Source of the DNA: PALSA-1296 sp038210275
GTDB taxonomy: Bacteria > Bacteroidota > Ignavibacteria > Palsa-1295
Length of the DNA stretch: 64,000 bases
Direction of reading: 5' to 3'
Assembly: GCA_038210275.1 (NCBI GenBank)
Contig: JBBQWV010000002.1
Span: 62,001 to 126,000 of the forward strand
The position numbers and the translations under genes are program-made. Under the pieces are notes generated by a model, which saw only the letters and a program-made list of their open reading frames with translations, did not search any database and was not told the origin of the DNA. Shown here in pieces: positions 18,442-27,510 of the stretch (the stretch's first letter is position 1; every line of letters begins with the position of its first letter).

Positions 18442-19491
18442 ATGAATATCATGAAAATACGAAAGTTTATCCTGTTTACCATTCTCATCTTTCCCATTCT
18501 CAATAATGGATGCGACAGCGGGACACAGACTACTCAGGTTCAAGACATTGTCGAGTTGAAATGGCAAAACGATGGAAGCGCGTTGTTCGGCTTTATCCAA
18601 AGTTATTCGTTAACGGCAACTTCGGCTATTCCGGGTATAGGCTATAGCATTGCAAAGTTTAACACCGATGGTTCTTTGGCACAAACATATTCCACTGATC
18701 CCAAATCACGACCGGATTTTTCAAACAGTCTTTTTATTTCTTCTGACGGAAGTACAGCCGTCACTCAATTAGAGAATGACCTCTACCGTTATAATATGAA
18801 AACAGGGGCATTGGAAAAACTCCAAACATTATTTCATCTGATCGTAGTCTCTCCCGACATGCATTATGCCGTTGGATCGCCGTCGCCAGCAAATCAACCT
18901 CAAAAAACAGTGAACGTCTATGATCTCACTGTATCACCAATTCGTCTTGCGACCCATTTCGATGTCCCAGGTCTTGCGAATGCTACAGGCGTTTGGCTTA
19001 CGAATAATAGATTTGGGCTTTCTGTAAATGATAGTGTCGGAGAGCATATTTCCATCTTTGATATTAATTCTGTGGGATCGCCTATTGCCATACCGATAAA
19101 TGTTATTTCGGGAGTTCAATTACGATTTCATAATTTTGTCTTCGATAGTGTAACAAATGATCTTTTTGTTCGAGACATAGCTGGGAAGTCCACAGATTAT
19201 TTTATTGATAAATTCAATTTGACTACGAATAGTCGTGTGAATATTTTAAACTTCAAGGTTAACAATTTTGATGTTACAAAAGATGAAAAGGTAATTATAT
19301 ACAGCGCTGATGATACTAACCATACTGTGCTGTTTAAAAGCCGAAACCTTATAACACTGAATGAGAATTCCATTGCTTCAGATATTCGTTTGATAATCTC
19401 ACTCTCTCCGACAGAAGATAAACTTGCTTATATTCGCGAACGAGACCTAAATTTTACTGAAGTTAAAGTTATACCTTTTTCAAGACCATAA
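18442..19491 (+). CDS. Exported lipoprotein-like protein of unknown function
   Basis: About 349 residues. The hydrophobic N-terminus ends FPILNNGCDSG, a loose lipobox with Cys24. The mature protein has repeating beta-blades with patterns such as SPDMHYAVGSP and SDDGTAV-like turns, suggesting a WD40/beta-propeller-like fold. The start at 18442 was chosen because it gives a clean signal peptide, rather than the TTG frame extension beginning at 18307. It is followed after 3 nt by the T9SS cargo gene, so the two probably form one operon. The function is not recognised. Confidence 0.65.
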   Translation: MNIMKIRKFILFTILIFPILNNGCDSGTQTTQVQDIVELKWQNDGSALFGFIQSYSLTATSAIPGIGYSIAKFNTDGSLAQTYSTDPKSRPDFSNSLFISSDGSTAVTQLENDLYRYNMKTGALEKLQTLFHLIVVSPDMHYAVGSPSPANQPQKTVNVYDLTVSPIRLATHFDVPGLANATGVWLTNNRFGLSVNDSVGEHISIFDINSVGSPIAIPINVISGVQLRFHNFVFDSVTNDLFVRDIAGKSTDYFIDKFNLTTNSRVNILNFKVNNFDVTKDEKVIIYSADDTNHTVLFKSRNLITLNENSIASDIRLIISLSPTEDKLAYIRERDLNFTEVKVIPFSRP

Positions 19492-19494
19492 TTT

Positions 19495-20778
19495 ATGAAA
19501 ATTTTTCGTATTCAAATCCTACTGCTTCTTCTAACGCTCGTTTTTTTTGCGTCAAAACTTGATGCGCAAATATGGGAAATTGCAAACGGAACGCATCGCT
19601 CTACTCAGATTATTCCCGCCGGAGGTAAGTCTCTCTTTTCAATTTCCAGCCGCTTATTCTTTTCGACGAATCTTGGGAATACCTGGCAGGTTGATAACGG
19701 CTCGTTCAGTAAAGACGTCAATGGATTTATGATCGGTTCATCTGGAAAATTTTATTTTTCCTCTCCTTTGGGATTATTTGTTTCGCCTCCTTACAGCGAT
19801 ATAAATAATGAGAGCTGGACACTTTTTGATACTACAGGATTGCCGCACATTACTTCGATCTTCGTTCGGGCTGATGCCGATTCCCCAGGTGAAGATGAAA
19901 TGTTCGCAGGGACATCTAAGGGACTTTGGCGACGAAGGCACAGCGACAACTCTTGGAAAAAGATCCATGATGCCGAAGATGGAGCGGCTATCTTGCAGAT
20001 CACGGCATTTCATAAAAATATTTATTATCGAACCGAACATGATGCCTATGCAACTTACGACGATGGGGCAACGTGGAATAATATTCATGATGTTCCGGGC
20101 AATTTCAGCATTAGCTCGATCGTAACCACTTCAGATAGCGATGTTTTTCTTGCTACAAGATCTGCTAAAAGTGATATTATTCATTCAGCACATCGAGGCG
20201 CTGACGATTGGTCAGGTTTTAAGGGACTAAATCTTGGGGACGCTACTTTCAATACATTGCTTGCAAATGAAAGCGGTGATCTTTATTTAGGGGGCAACCT
20301 TCACGATGCTTTAAACCCCGACTCTATAACGCAGGGACTTGTCTGGCGTTTTTTACATGATGATTCACAGTGGCGCCCCTTTTCAGATGGCTTGCCGATT
20401 AATAATGTCATCGGTTTGGGATTTAGCTCCGCCGGAAAAGTCTTTGCCGGAACCGACAGTTTGGGATTATGGAGAACACTTCTTCCGAACAGTGTTAGAA
20501 AATTGAACGAGCAAAATGGAATTACTCTCTCGGATAATTTTCCGAATCCAGCAAATTCTTCTACGCAATTTACTGTCTTTATTGATCACACAATCAATGC
20601 CTCCGTTTCTCTCTTCGATGCACTTGGGAGGAATATTCAAAATATAAGTAATGGATCGTTGTCATCTGGTACCCATTTGTTTACCGTTGATACAAAAAAT
20701 CTTCCCGTCGGAGCATATTTTTATCGCCTGCAAACAGGTGAAGTTATTTTAAGTAAGGCATTTATTGTGGCAAGGTAA
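19495..20778 (+). CDS. T9SS-sorted exported protein with BNR-like blades
   Basis: 427 residues with a signal peptide (FRIQILLLLLTLVFFASKLDAQ), Asp-box-like blades (STNLGNTWQVDNGSF, YATYDDGATWNNI) of the sialidase/YCF48 kind, and a C-terminal type IX sorting domain (NFPNPANSSTQFTVFI ... LPVGAYFYRLQTGE). It is expected to cross the outer membrane through T9SS and be anchored or released at the surface. It lies 3 nt after the upstream gene. The biological role is unknown. Confidence 0.8.
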   Translation: MKIFRIQILLLLLTLVFFASKLDAQIWEIANGTHRSTQIIPAGGKSLFSISSRLFFSTNLGNTWQVDNGSFSKDVNGFMIGSSGKFYFSSPLGLFVSPPYSDINNESWTLFDTTGLPHITSIFVRADADSPGEDEMFAGTSKGLWRRRHSDNSWKKIHDAEDGAAILQITAFHKNIYYRTEHDAYATYDDGATWNNIHDVPGNFSISSIVTTSDSDVFLATRSAKSDIIHSAHRGADDWSGFKGLNLGDATFNTLLANESGDLYLGGNLHDALNPDSITQGLVWRFLHDDSQWRPFSDGLPINNVIGLGFSSAGKVFAGTDSLGLWRTLLPNSVRKLNEQNGITLSDNFPNPANSSTQFTVFIDHTINASVSLFDALGRNIQNISNGSLSSGTHLFTVDTKNLPVGAYFYRLQTGEVILSKAFIVAR

Positions 20779-20810
20779 AGATCTACTCTATTTTACCTTA
20801 AGTGCAATAA

Positions 20811-20837
20811 AAAAGGACGCATGAAGCGTCCTTTTTT
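20811..20837. terminator. Bidirectional Rho-independent terminator
   Basis: Stem ggacgc/gcgtcc with loop atgaa, preceded by A4 and followed by T6. It lies between the plus-strand cargo gene and the minus-strand small Cys-rich gene, so it can end both transcripts. Confidence 0.85.
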
Positions 20838-20860
20838 ATTATTAATTGTTAGAGATACTG

Positions 20861-21097
20861 TTAGCTCTTTATAGCGTCCTTCTTATGGCGTGTTTTTGAA
20901 GTCTTGCTTGCCTTCATATCTTTTACGCAACTGGGATCTTTTGTGCAATCCTTACCGGCTTTGGTCATACAAACTTTCGCATGTTTTCCCTTTGTGCAGC
21001 AAGAACCGGTTGACGCCTTGTCTTTATCACAGGCATTCGCTGTAACAGATGCGCTAAGGAATAATCCAAGCGCGAGGAGTAATATTGATTTACGCAT
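20861..21097 (-). CDS. Small exported cysteine-rich basic protein
   Basis: 78 residues. Signal peptide MRKSILLLALGLFLSASVTANA, then a short mature region with six cysteines (ACDKDK, SCCTKGK, VCMTKAGKDC, PSCVKD) and many lysines. Periplasmic metal binding or a disulphide-knotted peptide is possible, but no known family is recognised. This start is preferred over a longer frame whose extra residues are not signal-like. It is transcribed away from rplJ. Confidence 0.65.
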   Translation of the reverse strand: MRKSILLLALGLFLSASVTANACDKDKASTGSCCTKGKHAKVCMTKAGKDCTKDPSCVKDMKASKTSKTRHKKDAIKS

Positions 21098-21260
21098 AGT
21101 TGTAAGTTCTAAAATGTTAATATATTGAACGTAAATAAAACACTTGCTTGAAAGAGTCCGTTCATTCAAGGAATGCAATTCTGTCTCAAATCCCTTAAAA
21201 ATGCGAAGAAAGCCGTGAACTTTTTCATAACCAATGAGGTTTTACGTCGCTCAATAAAAA

Positions 21261-21281
21261 GCGATATTTTCTGAATATCGC
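21261..21281 (+). promoter_or_regulatory. Hairpin in the rplJ leader
   Basis: A perfect 8-bp stem, gcgatatt/aatatcgc, with loop ttctg, ending 31 nt before the rplJ start. Many bacteria regulate rplJ-rplL by binding of the L10-L12 complex to the mRNA leader. This hairpin could be part of such a leader, but it does not by itself show the known L10-leader fold. Confidence 0.4.
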
Positions 21282-21312
21282 ATTTACATCAAAGATTTTA
21301 GGCTAAGAACCA

Positions 21313-21855
21313 ATGACACGCGACGAGAAAGTACAGCAAGTAAGCGAGTTAACCGAAGTTGTCGGTTCGGCATCGGCATTCTATTTCACAGATTATCAAG
21401 GCTTAACAGTCTCTCAGGCTACTGAGCTTCGCAATCAATTCCGCAAAGCGGGAGTAACCTATAAAATTGCGAAAAATACTCTTTTACGCCGTGCCCTATC
21501 TGATAAAGGACTTTTAACAGATCAGATCTCGGCTTCGATGAAAGGCCAGACCGCAGTTGCCTTCGGATTTGAAGATCCCGCAGCTCCGGCACGTGTACTC
21601 AAAGCATTTCTCGAAAAGACGAACCAAGAGAAGCCTTCGCTTAAACTCGCTTGGCTTGATGGCACCATCTATGATGCCACTCAGCTCAAGACAATTGCAG
21701 CACTTCCTACGAAGAAGGACATCATGGCAAGCATCGTCGGCAGCATTCATGCTCCGATCTCCGGCATCGTCGGAGTACTTGGCGCATTGCAGCGTGACAT
21801 CGTCTATTTGATGGACGCGATCGAAAAGCAGAAAGCCGAAACAGCATCGGCATAA
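21313..21855 (+). CDS. rplJ: 50S ribosomal protein L10
   Basis: 180 residues; base of the ribosomal stalk that binds L7/L12 dimers. The N-terminus (TRDEKVQQVSELTEVVG ... FYFTDYQGLTVSQATELR) and KNTLLRRAL are typical. It is followed by rplL after a 133-nt gap containing a palindromic repeat. The usual upstream partners rplK-rplA and downstream rpoB are not adjacent here. Confidence 0.95.
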   Translation: MTRDEKVQQVSELTEVVGSASAFYFTDYQGLTVSQATELRNQFRKAGVTYKIAKNTLLRRALSDKGLLTDQISASMKGQTAVAFGFEDPAAPARVLKAFLEKTNQEKPSLKLAWLDGTIYDATQLKTIAALPTKKDIMASIVGSIHAPISGIVGVLGALQRDIVYLMDAIEKQKAETASA

Positions 21856-21860
21856 AATAG

Positions 21861-21907
21861 TGGAACGGACTTTAGTCCGTTCGGACTGACGGACTAAAGT
21901 CCGTCCC
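21861..21907. repeat. Dispersed palindromic repeat, family 2, copy 1 (rplJ-rplL gap)
   Basis: The sequence tggaacggactttagtccgt is followed by a complementary arm (gacggactaaagtccgtccc), forming a strong hairpin. Related copies are at 57051-57093 and 58052-58093. It sits between L10 and L7/L12, whose products are needed in a 1:4 or higher ratio, so it may influence mRNA processing or stability there. Confidence 0.8.
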
Positions 21908-21988
21908 AATAAAAAAGTTTACGCACTCAAATATAGTTCAGCTTCAACTAACCTATATTTATTTTTTTTTAAACAAGAGGAGCAGAAT

Positions 21989-22369
21989 ATGGCAGATATC
22001 AATTCAATAGTAGATTCAATTTCCAGCTTGACGCTGGGCGAAGCGGCAGAGCTGAAAAAAGCGCTCGAAGAAAAATTCGGCGTGAGCGCAGCTGCTCCGG
22101 TAATGATGGGCGGAATGATGCCCGCAGCAGGCGGTGGAGCACCGGCAGCAGAAGAGAAGACGGAATTTGACGTCATTCTCTCTGAAGCAGGCGCACAGAA
22201 GATCAATGTTATCAAGGCAGTCCGCGAGGCAACAGGTCTCGGTTTGAAGGAAGCTAAAGATCTCGTTGATGGCGCACCGAAACCTGTGAAAGAAGGCATT
22301 TCCAAAGCTGACGCTGAGGCTCTCAAGAAGAAACTTGAGGAAGCCGGTGCGAAGGTTGAACTCAAATAA
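21989..22369 (+). CDS. rplL: 50S ribosomal protein L7/L12
   Basis: 126 residues; the acidic stalk protein that recruits translation factors. N-terminal dimerisation region, Ala/Gly/Met hinge (AAAPVMMGGMMPAAGGGAPAA) and C-terminal domain (EKTEFDVILSEAG ... LGLKEAKDLVDGAPK). It has one of the few clear Shine-Dalgarno sequences in the window (gaggag, 21977-21982). A strong terminator follows at 22401. Confidence 0.97.
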   Translation: MADINSIVDSISSLTLGEAAELKKALEEKFGVSAAAPVMMGGMMPAAGGGAPAAEEKTEFDVILSEAGAQKINVIKAVREATGLGLKEAKDLVDGAPKPVKEGISKADAEALKKKLEEAGAKVELK

Positions 22370-22400
22370 GTTCGCAGTCAACTGTTTACAGTTGATAGTA

Positions 22401-22435
22401 GAAACCCCGGAAAGCATTGCTTCCCGGGGTTTTTC
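22401..22435 (+). terminator. Rho-independent terminator after rplL
   Basis: An 11-bp GC-rich stem with one mismatch (ccccggaaagc / gcttcccgggg), loop att, then a T run. It can also serve the convergent gene at 22458. A near-identical hairpin is found at 25021. Confidence 0.9.
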
Positions 22436-22457
22436 TTTTTACCTAAGTGAGATTATT

Positions 22458-24908
22458 CTATTTTAAGATCACAAAACTCCCTGTCACTATGCTGCCGTTA
22501 AAATCAAACTTATACCAATAGAGACCTGAAGGAATACCGCTAAGATCAACAGAGAGATCATCATAACCTGCTTTTATCTGTTTTGCGGAAATGTGCTTCT
22601 GTTGATTGCCTGTAACATCATAAATATCTATTGATAATAAGCCGTCAATATGCGCTGAATATTTCAGGCTCATGCTGCCATTTGTTACGGGATTCGGAGC
22701 CGCCGATATAATCCTGAAAGGTTTAAATTCTTTATTGCGAAGGATTAACTTCAGGATGCTATCGCCGCATTGTGGAATAATAGTGAAGACAGAATCGAAT
22801 GTACTATTGAGCGTCAAGCATGGCTGCTGCAATTCCTCTCCATTAGCATTAAATACCCGGCAAGAGCTCATGATAAAAGAAGTCGCAGAATCATATGGAG
22901 TGAGAGTTGCCTTAAATACAACACGCCCCAAAATCCCTGAAGTATTTATCAGTGGAGTTTTACCGGATAATGTAAGAGTTAACTGCTTCTTAGTTTCATC
23001 CACCGAAGTGTTTATCGCATCTACCGACCAACCCAACTTACCCTCGAACCATGAAGCAATTTCATTGGGACGAAGATCGAGAATATCGGTATTGTAATCT
23101 AATACTAGCTTGACGGATTGAATATCTAAACCCGAAAGCGGCACTGGAATATCCGATGGTTCGATCTGATATCCGATCTGCAGATATACTTTATCTCCTG
23201 CTCTGGCGGAAGGATTTTCCAAATATGCAGTAACCTTCATTGCGCGATTAATAACATTCGCGCTGAGGGGGATTGCAAAAACATAATCCTTATTTAATAA
23301 ATCGCCATGTACAAGGATGTTTGCGATCGCCTGATAGTTCGTCTGCCCAGACGACATATTCGGAGTGAAGAGAATCGGTATCGGTACTTCAAACGAATCA
23401 GATGCATTCACAGATATCGGTGCCGAAACTATTGATACAAAATTGCTTCCGTCGATTCCTGAGAATGAAATATTCTTAATTTCATAATGACCGTGAGTAG
23501 GGAAAATAATATGGACTGAATCAGTAATCTTACTGCAAGAAAAAGTAGTAGGGGTAGATTGAAATCCTAAAGCTAATGGATCGCCTGGAGGAAAGTTTAA
23601 TTTCACTACCCAAAAATCCGATTTATCTACAGTACCGTGATGCCCAACAACATCTCCGTCATCAGAAAGAGCGGATCCTGTAAAAATATACCCTCCGTCC
23701 GATGTTTCTTTTATGTCATAAGCTTCTTCCAGAGAACTACCGCCAAGTGTCTTTTGCCATCGTAAATCACCTTGAGATGACAGTTTTAGGACCCATCCGT
23801 CATGTTCCCCATAATTTCCATGATACCCGGTAACATCGCCATCAGGTGAACGTGTATCCCCGGACACGATAAATCCTCCGTCCTTAGTCTCATGGATACA
23901 ATAAGCATAATCATCCCAACTGCCACCGAATGTCTTATTCCATATAATTGAGCCCGAAGTGTTGAGCTTCATTACCCAAAGATCCCAATAACCCCTATTA
24001 GCGGGCAAGTCCCCATCTCTGGACGAAGATCCTCCGGCAACTATATATTCTCCATCCGAAGTCTGTTCAATATAATATCCTGCATCTTCTCCACTTCCCC
24101 CGTAGGTCTTCTGCCACTCAATTATTCCCTTCTTGTCAAGTTTGACTACCCAGCAATCATAAGACCCGTGATTCGAAGTAATATCTCCATCGGATGAATA
24201 TGTATCTCCGACGAAAATATATCCACTGTCAGAAGTTTGCTGAATACAATAAGGCTCATCGCGATCGCTTCCACCATAGCTATGTTGCCACTCTATGTTG
24301 CCATTTCCATCGAGTTTTACGACCCAGGCATCGTCGACTCCTCCATGATTAAACGTAAGGTCTCCATCACTTGACTGCGATCGTGCAACAAAAATATAAC
24401 CACCATCGAATGTTTGATTGACAGTGCCGTACATCGCTTCTTCTTTGCTTCCACCAAAGGTTTTTTGCCAAATGATATTGCCCAGTGAATCGATTTTTAC
24501 CAACCAGCAATCTGCGTTACCGGAGTTACCATGAATCCCGGTAACATCACCATCACTTGAACGGGTAAAACCCGAAAGCATGAATCCTCCGTCGGAGGTT
24601 GGCGATATCCCATAAGCTTCCTCCATGCCTCTTCCGCCATAAGAGTGTTGCCAGAGCAATTTGCCATTGCTATCAAGCCTGGTAACCCAATAATCAAAAC
24701 CTCCGTGATTGCCGGTCACATCTCCATCGGTTGAACTGGCATGTCCCGCTGCAATATATCCATGGTCAGCGGTCTGAAGAATAGAATAAGAACAATCGAT
24801 ATCACTCCCACCGAGTGGATGCTCCCACTCGATAAACGGTTGTGCCTCAACCTCAGAAAAGAGAAGGATAGATATGACAAGGATTGAAAGTGAATAATAC
24901 TTTTTCAT
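22458..24908 (-). CDS. T9SS-sorted repeat protein (seven-unit propeller-like)
   Basis: 816 residues from MKKYYSLS, giving a clean signal peptide. Residues 30-430 hold about seven repeats of some 55-60 residues with the pattern W-Q-K-T-Y-G-G-S, D-G-G-Y-I, S-S-D-G-D-V-T and D-x-W-V-x-K-L-D, probably a beta-propeller. A long Ig-like or cohesin-like beta region follows, then a T9SS sorting domain (AAPNPVTNGSMSLKYS ... IPSGLYWYKF). It is expected at the cell surface or secreted; the ligand is unknown. An alternative start four codons upstream is possible. Confidence 0.8.
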   Translation of the reverse strand: MKKYYSLSILVISILLFSEVEAQPFIEWEHPLGGSDIDCSYSILQTADHGYIAAGHASSTDGDVTGNHGGFDYWVTRLDSNGKLLWQHSYGGRGMEEAYGISPTSDGGFMLSGFTRSSDGDVTGIHGNSGNADCWLVKIDSLGNIIWQKTFGGSKEEAMYGTVNQTFDGGYIFVARSQSSDGDLTFNHGGVDDAWVVKLDGNGNIEWQHSYGGSDRDEPYCIQQTSDSGYIFVGDTYSSDGDITSNHGSYDCWVVKLDKKGIIEWQKTYGGSGEDAGYYIEQTSDGEYIVAGGSSSRDGDLPANRGYWDLWVMKLNTSGSIIWNKTFGGSWDDYAYCIHETKDGGFIVSGDTRSPDGDVTGYHGNYGEHDGWVLKLSSQGDLRWQKTLGGSSLEEAYDIKETSDGGYIFTGSALSDDGDVVGHHGTVDKSDFWVVKLNFPPGDPLALGFQSTPTTFSCSKITDSVHIIFPTHGHYEIKNISFSGIDGSNFVSIVSAPISVNASDSFEVPIPILFTPNMSSGQTNYQAIANILVHGDLLNKDYVFAIPLSANVINRAMKVTAYLENPSARAGDKVYLQIGYQIEPSDIPVPLSGLDIQSVKLVLDYNTDILDLRPNEIASWFEGKLGWSVDAINTSVDETKKQLTLTLSGKTPLINTSGILGRVVFKATLTPYDSATSFIMSSCRVFNANGEELQQPCLTLNSTFDSVFTIIPQCGDSILKLILRNKEFKPFRIISAAPNPVTNGSMSLKYSAHIDGLLSIDIYDVTGNQQKHISAKQIKAGYDDLSVDLSGIPSGLYWYKFDFNGSIVTGSFVILK

Positions 24909-25020
24909 GTCTGTGGTCATTGATGAAACACTTCCAACTTCCGAAAGTTACGGAGCGTTCCGGTGAACAGACTTGGGGATGGAAAATTACCCCTCTATTT
25001 ATTAATAGCGATTGCCCTAA

Positions 25021-25055
25021 AAAAACCCCGGAAAGCAAAGCTTTCCGGGGTTTTT
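25021..25055 (-). terminator. Rho-independent terminator after the cytochrome gene
   Basis: A perfect 11-bp stem ccccggaaagc/gctttccgggg with loop aaa, flanked by A5 and T5. It is placed 3' of the leftward gene at 25106. Confidence 0.9.
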
Positions 25056-25105
25056 CTTTTCAAATCCCAAAAATCCTTTAATCCAATAAATCCCGGTTCA
25101 GATAT

Positions 25106-25579
25106 TTACTCCTGATCCGTATGGCAATTTCCGCAGCCGAAACCGGTTTTGGTTTTCATGTCGTAGGGTTGCAAACCAAGTAGTGATGCCATTTCTGGCT
25201 TTACAACTTCCTTCATAAATTTCAGGAATTTAGGGTCAGCTTTTGCCCAGCCTTCTCTGCTGTTGGGAAGTTTGAAAATTTTTGGATTGGGCATTTTGAA
25301 TGAGCCATCTTTTACCCCATCTCCGTGACACACACCGCACTTCATATTCCCAAATTGCACAGAATCAAATGCTGTGAATTCCCTTCTCATTTTTGGCATA
25401 ACGACTTGTTTCATATAGGACAACTTCGCATCATGGTCCATCCCCTTCCAATTGATCGAATCGGGTGAAGCATACACTGCAGATTTTGCATGGAGTTGTG
25501 AACTACGGGAGTTCAATGAGAAAAGCAAAACTCCTGAACCGACTATGAAAAGAACTAATGCAACGATCTTGATTTTCAT
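25106..25579 (-). CDS. Periplasmic dihaem c-type cytochrome
   Basis: 157 residues with an N-terminal membrane anchor or signal (IVALVLFIVGSGVLLFSL) and two haem-c motifs, CGVCH at 81-85 and CGNCH at 149-153. Met residues between them (MPNP, VKPEM) could be axial ligands. It is probably a periplasmic electron carrier; the partner is not evident. A terminator follows. Confidence 0.85.
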   Translation of the reverse strand: MKIKIVALVLFIVGSGVLLFSLNSRSSQLHAKSAVYASPDSINWKGMDHDAKLSYMKQVVMPKMRREFTAFDSVQFGNMKCGVCHGDGVKDGSFKMPNPKIFKLPNSREGWAKADPKFLKFMKEVVKPEMASLLGLQPYDMKTKTGFGCGNCHTDQE

Positions 25580-25737
25580 AAATTATAAAGTGGATTTAAG
25601 TATGTGTTAAAACAAGGATTGCGGAGATTAATTTCAGTCTCTTAATCAACTAAAATTCTTCATGACTTGTAACCTCCTTCCTCAGGAACCGTACCGTCAA
25701 TTTAGCTCTTTGTACATGGCTTGATTCTATTTAATAC

Positions 25738-27465
25738 ATGAGATATATTTACAAATCTGTTTTTCTCTTACTCTTCGGTGCTTTCACTGCTCCGATTTTT
25801 GCACAGACTGCAGCAGACCCTCTTCTCGGAATTCTAGTAGGCGAACTGGCAAGGGAGAATGCAACTCTATCCAAGCAACAAGTTGCGCCATATTTTATCA
25901 GCTACAATCTTGGCGACGATCAGAATGTGACAATGGTCTCAAGTTTTGGAGCACTGATCCGTTCGGATTCAAATCGAAGCCGTACGCTTCTGATTGATCT
26001 TCGTGTCGGTGATTACAAACTTGATAATACACATCAGATCCGCACCAATGCAGGATTCTTCGGTGGCAGCGGATTTGCCGGAGCAAATAGCCGACAAGCT
26101 CCGATCGAGAATGATCCCGATGCCCTTCGCATTGCATTATGGAGAGAAACCGATGCCGCATATAAATCTGCTAAAGAACGGCTCGAGGAAGTAAAGACGA
26201 ACCGGACGATCAAAGTTGAAGAAGAAGATAGTTCTGCAGATTTTTCAAGACCTAACGGTCCGCCTGCAATACTGTTCGAGAATCCGGTTGAAATGAATTC
26301 GTATTTTAAAAACCGTTCGCAATGGGAAGAACGTCTTCGTAAATTCTCAGAAGTTTTTCGCGGTGCCGAGCATATTTATGAAGCAAAGGCTTCGCTCGTT
26401 GCAAGTATCGTAAGAAAATATTTTGTCTCAACTGAAGGTTCGCAGATGGCATCGAATCAGATATATGTCCGTCTTATGATTCAAGCCAGCACAAAAGCTG
26501 CAGATGGCATGGAGCTTCCGCTTTACAAAAGTTATTTTGCGATAAAGCCAGATGATCTTCCAAACGATGAAGTCATCCTTGCTGATGCAAAGGAAATGCT
26601 TGCCACATTAGATAAAATGCGCACTGCCCCGCTTGTCGATCCTTATACGGGACCAGCCATTCTTTCTGGCGGTGCTTCAGGAGTATTCTTCCATGAAATT
26701 TTTGGTCATCGTATTGAAGGTCACCGTCAGAAAAATACGAACGAAGGACAGACTTTTAAAAAGAAGGTCGGCGAAAAAATTCTTCCGAGTTTTCTCTCCG
26801 TCTATTTCGATCCTCTTCAAAAAACGTATGAAGGTACACAACTCATGGGATGCTATGCATTCGATGATGAAGGCGTGAAAGCAAGAAGAGTCAATGTTGT
26901 TGAGAATGGAGTCTTCGAAAGATTCTTAATGGGCAGATCGCCTATCGAAGGATTTTCGGAATCGAACGGCCACGGCAGGGCATCGCCGGGGAAACGTCCT
27001 GTTGCGCGACAATCAAATTTAATCGTAACGGCAAGTCAATCTGTATCAGAAGATTCTCTGAGAAAACTTCTTATCATTGAATGTAAAAAACAAAACAAAC
27101 CTTACGGATTAAATTTTGTACAAGTTGAAGGTGGCTTTACACTAACTGGCCGTACCATCCCAAATTCGTTTAACGTACTTCCTATATTAGTGTACCGCGT
27201 TTATGCCGATGGCAGACGGGATGAACTTGTACGTGGAGTTGATCTTATCGGCACTCCCCTTGCAACATTCGAACGTATTCTTGCAGCGAGTAATAAACCA
27301 GAGACGTTCAACGGAGTTTGCGGAGCAGAATCCGGCTGGGTTCCGGTAAGCGCATCAAGCCCAAGCCTGCTTGTCCGTGAGATAGAAGTACAAAAGAAAG
27401 AAAAATCTCAAGAGAGATTACCGATTCTTCCTGCGCCTGATCTGAAAGACGGTAGCAAAAGCTAA
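25738..27465 (+). CDS. Secreted TldD-like metallopeptidase (catalytic subunit)
   Basis: 575 residues of the TldD/PmbA (U62) family. Zinc site HEIFGH at 319-324 with a further His329, and a late Cys528 in NGVCGAESG, corresponding to the HExxxH and Cys ligands known for TldD. Unlike cytoplasmic E. coli TldD, it begins with a signal peptide (YKSVFLLLFGAFTAPIFAQ), so it should act in the periplasm or outside. It is followed after 45 nt by a related gene lacking these ligands, the same pairing as TldD/TldE, which degrades or matures small peptides. The substrate is unknown. Confidence 0.85.
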   Translation: MRYIYKSVFLLLFGAFTAPIFAQTAADPLLGILVGELARENATLSKQQVAPYFISYNLGDDQNVTMVSSFGALIRSDSNRSRTLLIDLRVGDYKLDNTHQIRTNAGFFGGSGFAGANSRQAPIENDPDALRIALWRETDAAYKSAKERLEEVKTNRTIKVEEEDSSADFSRPNGPPAILFENPVEMNSYFKNRSQWEERLRKFSEVFRGAEHIYEAKASLVASIVRKYFVSTEGSQMASNQIYVRLMIQASTKAADGMELPLYKSYFAIKPDDLPNDEVILADAKEMLATLDKMRTAPLVDPYTGPAILSGGASGVFFHEIFGHRIEGHRQKNTNEGQTFKKKVGEKILPSFLSVYFDPLQKTYEGTQLMGCYAFDDEGVKARRVNVVENGVFERFLMGRSPIEGFSESNGHGRASPGKRPVARQSNLIVTASQSVSEDSLRKLLIIECKKQNKPYGLNFVQVEGGFTLTGRTIPNSFNVLPILVYRVYADGRRDELVRGVDLIGTPLATFERILAASNKPETFNGVCGAESGWVPVSASSPSLLVREIEVQKKEKSQERLPILPAPDLKDGSKS

Positions 27466-27510
27466 TCGTAGTCCATTGCGTTCTAACATTCTAAGTGAAT
27501 ATCGTTACAC

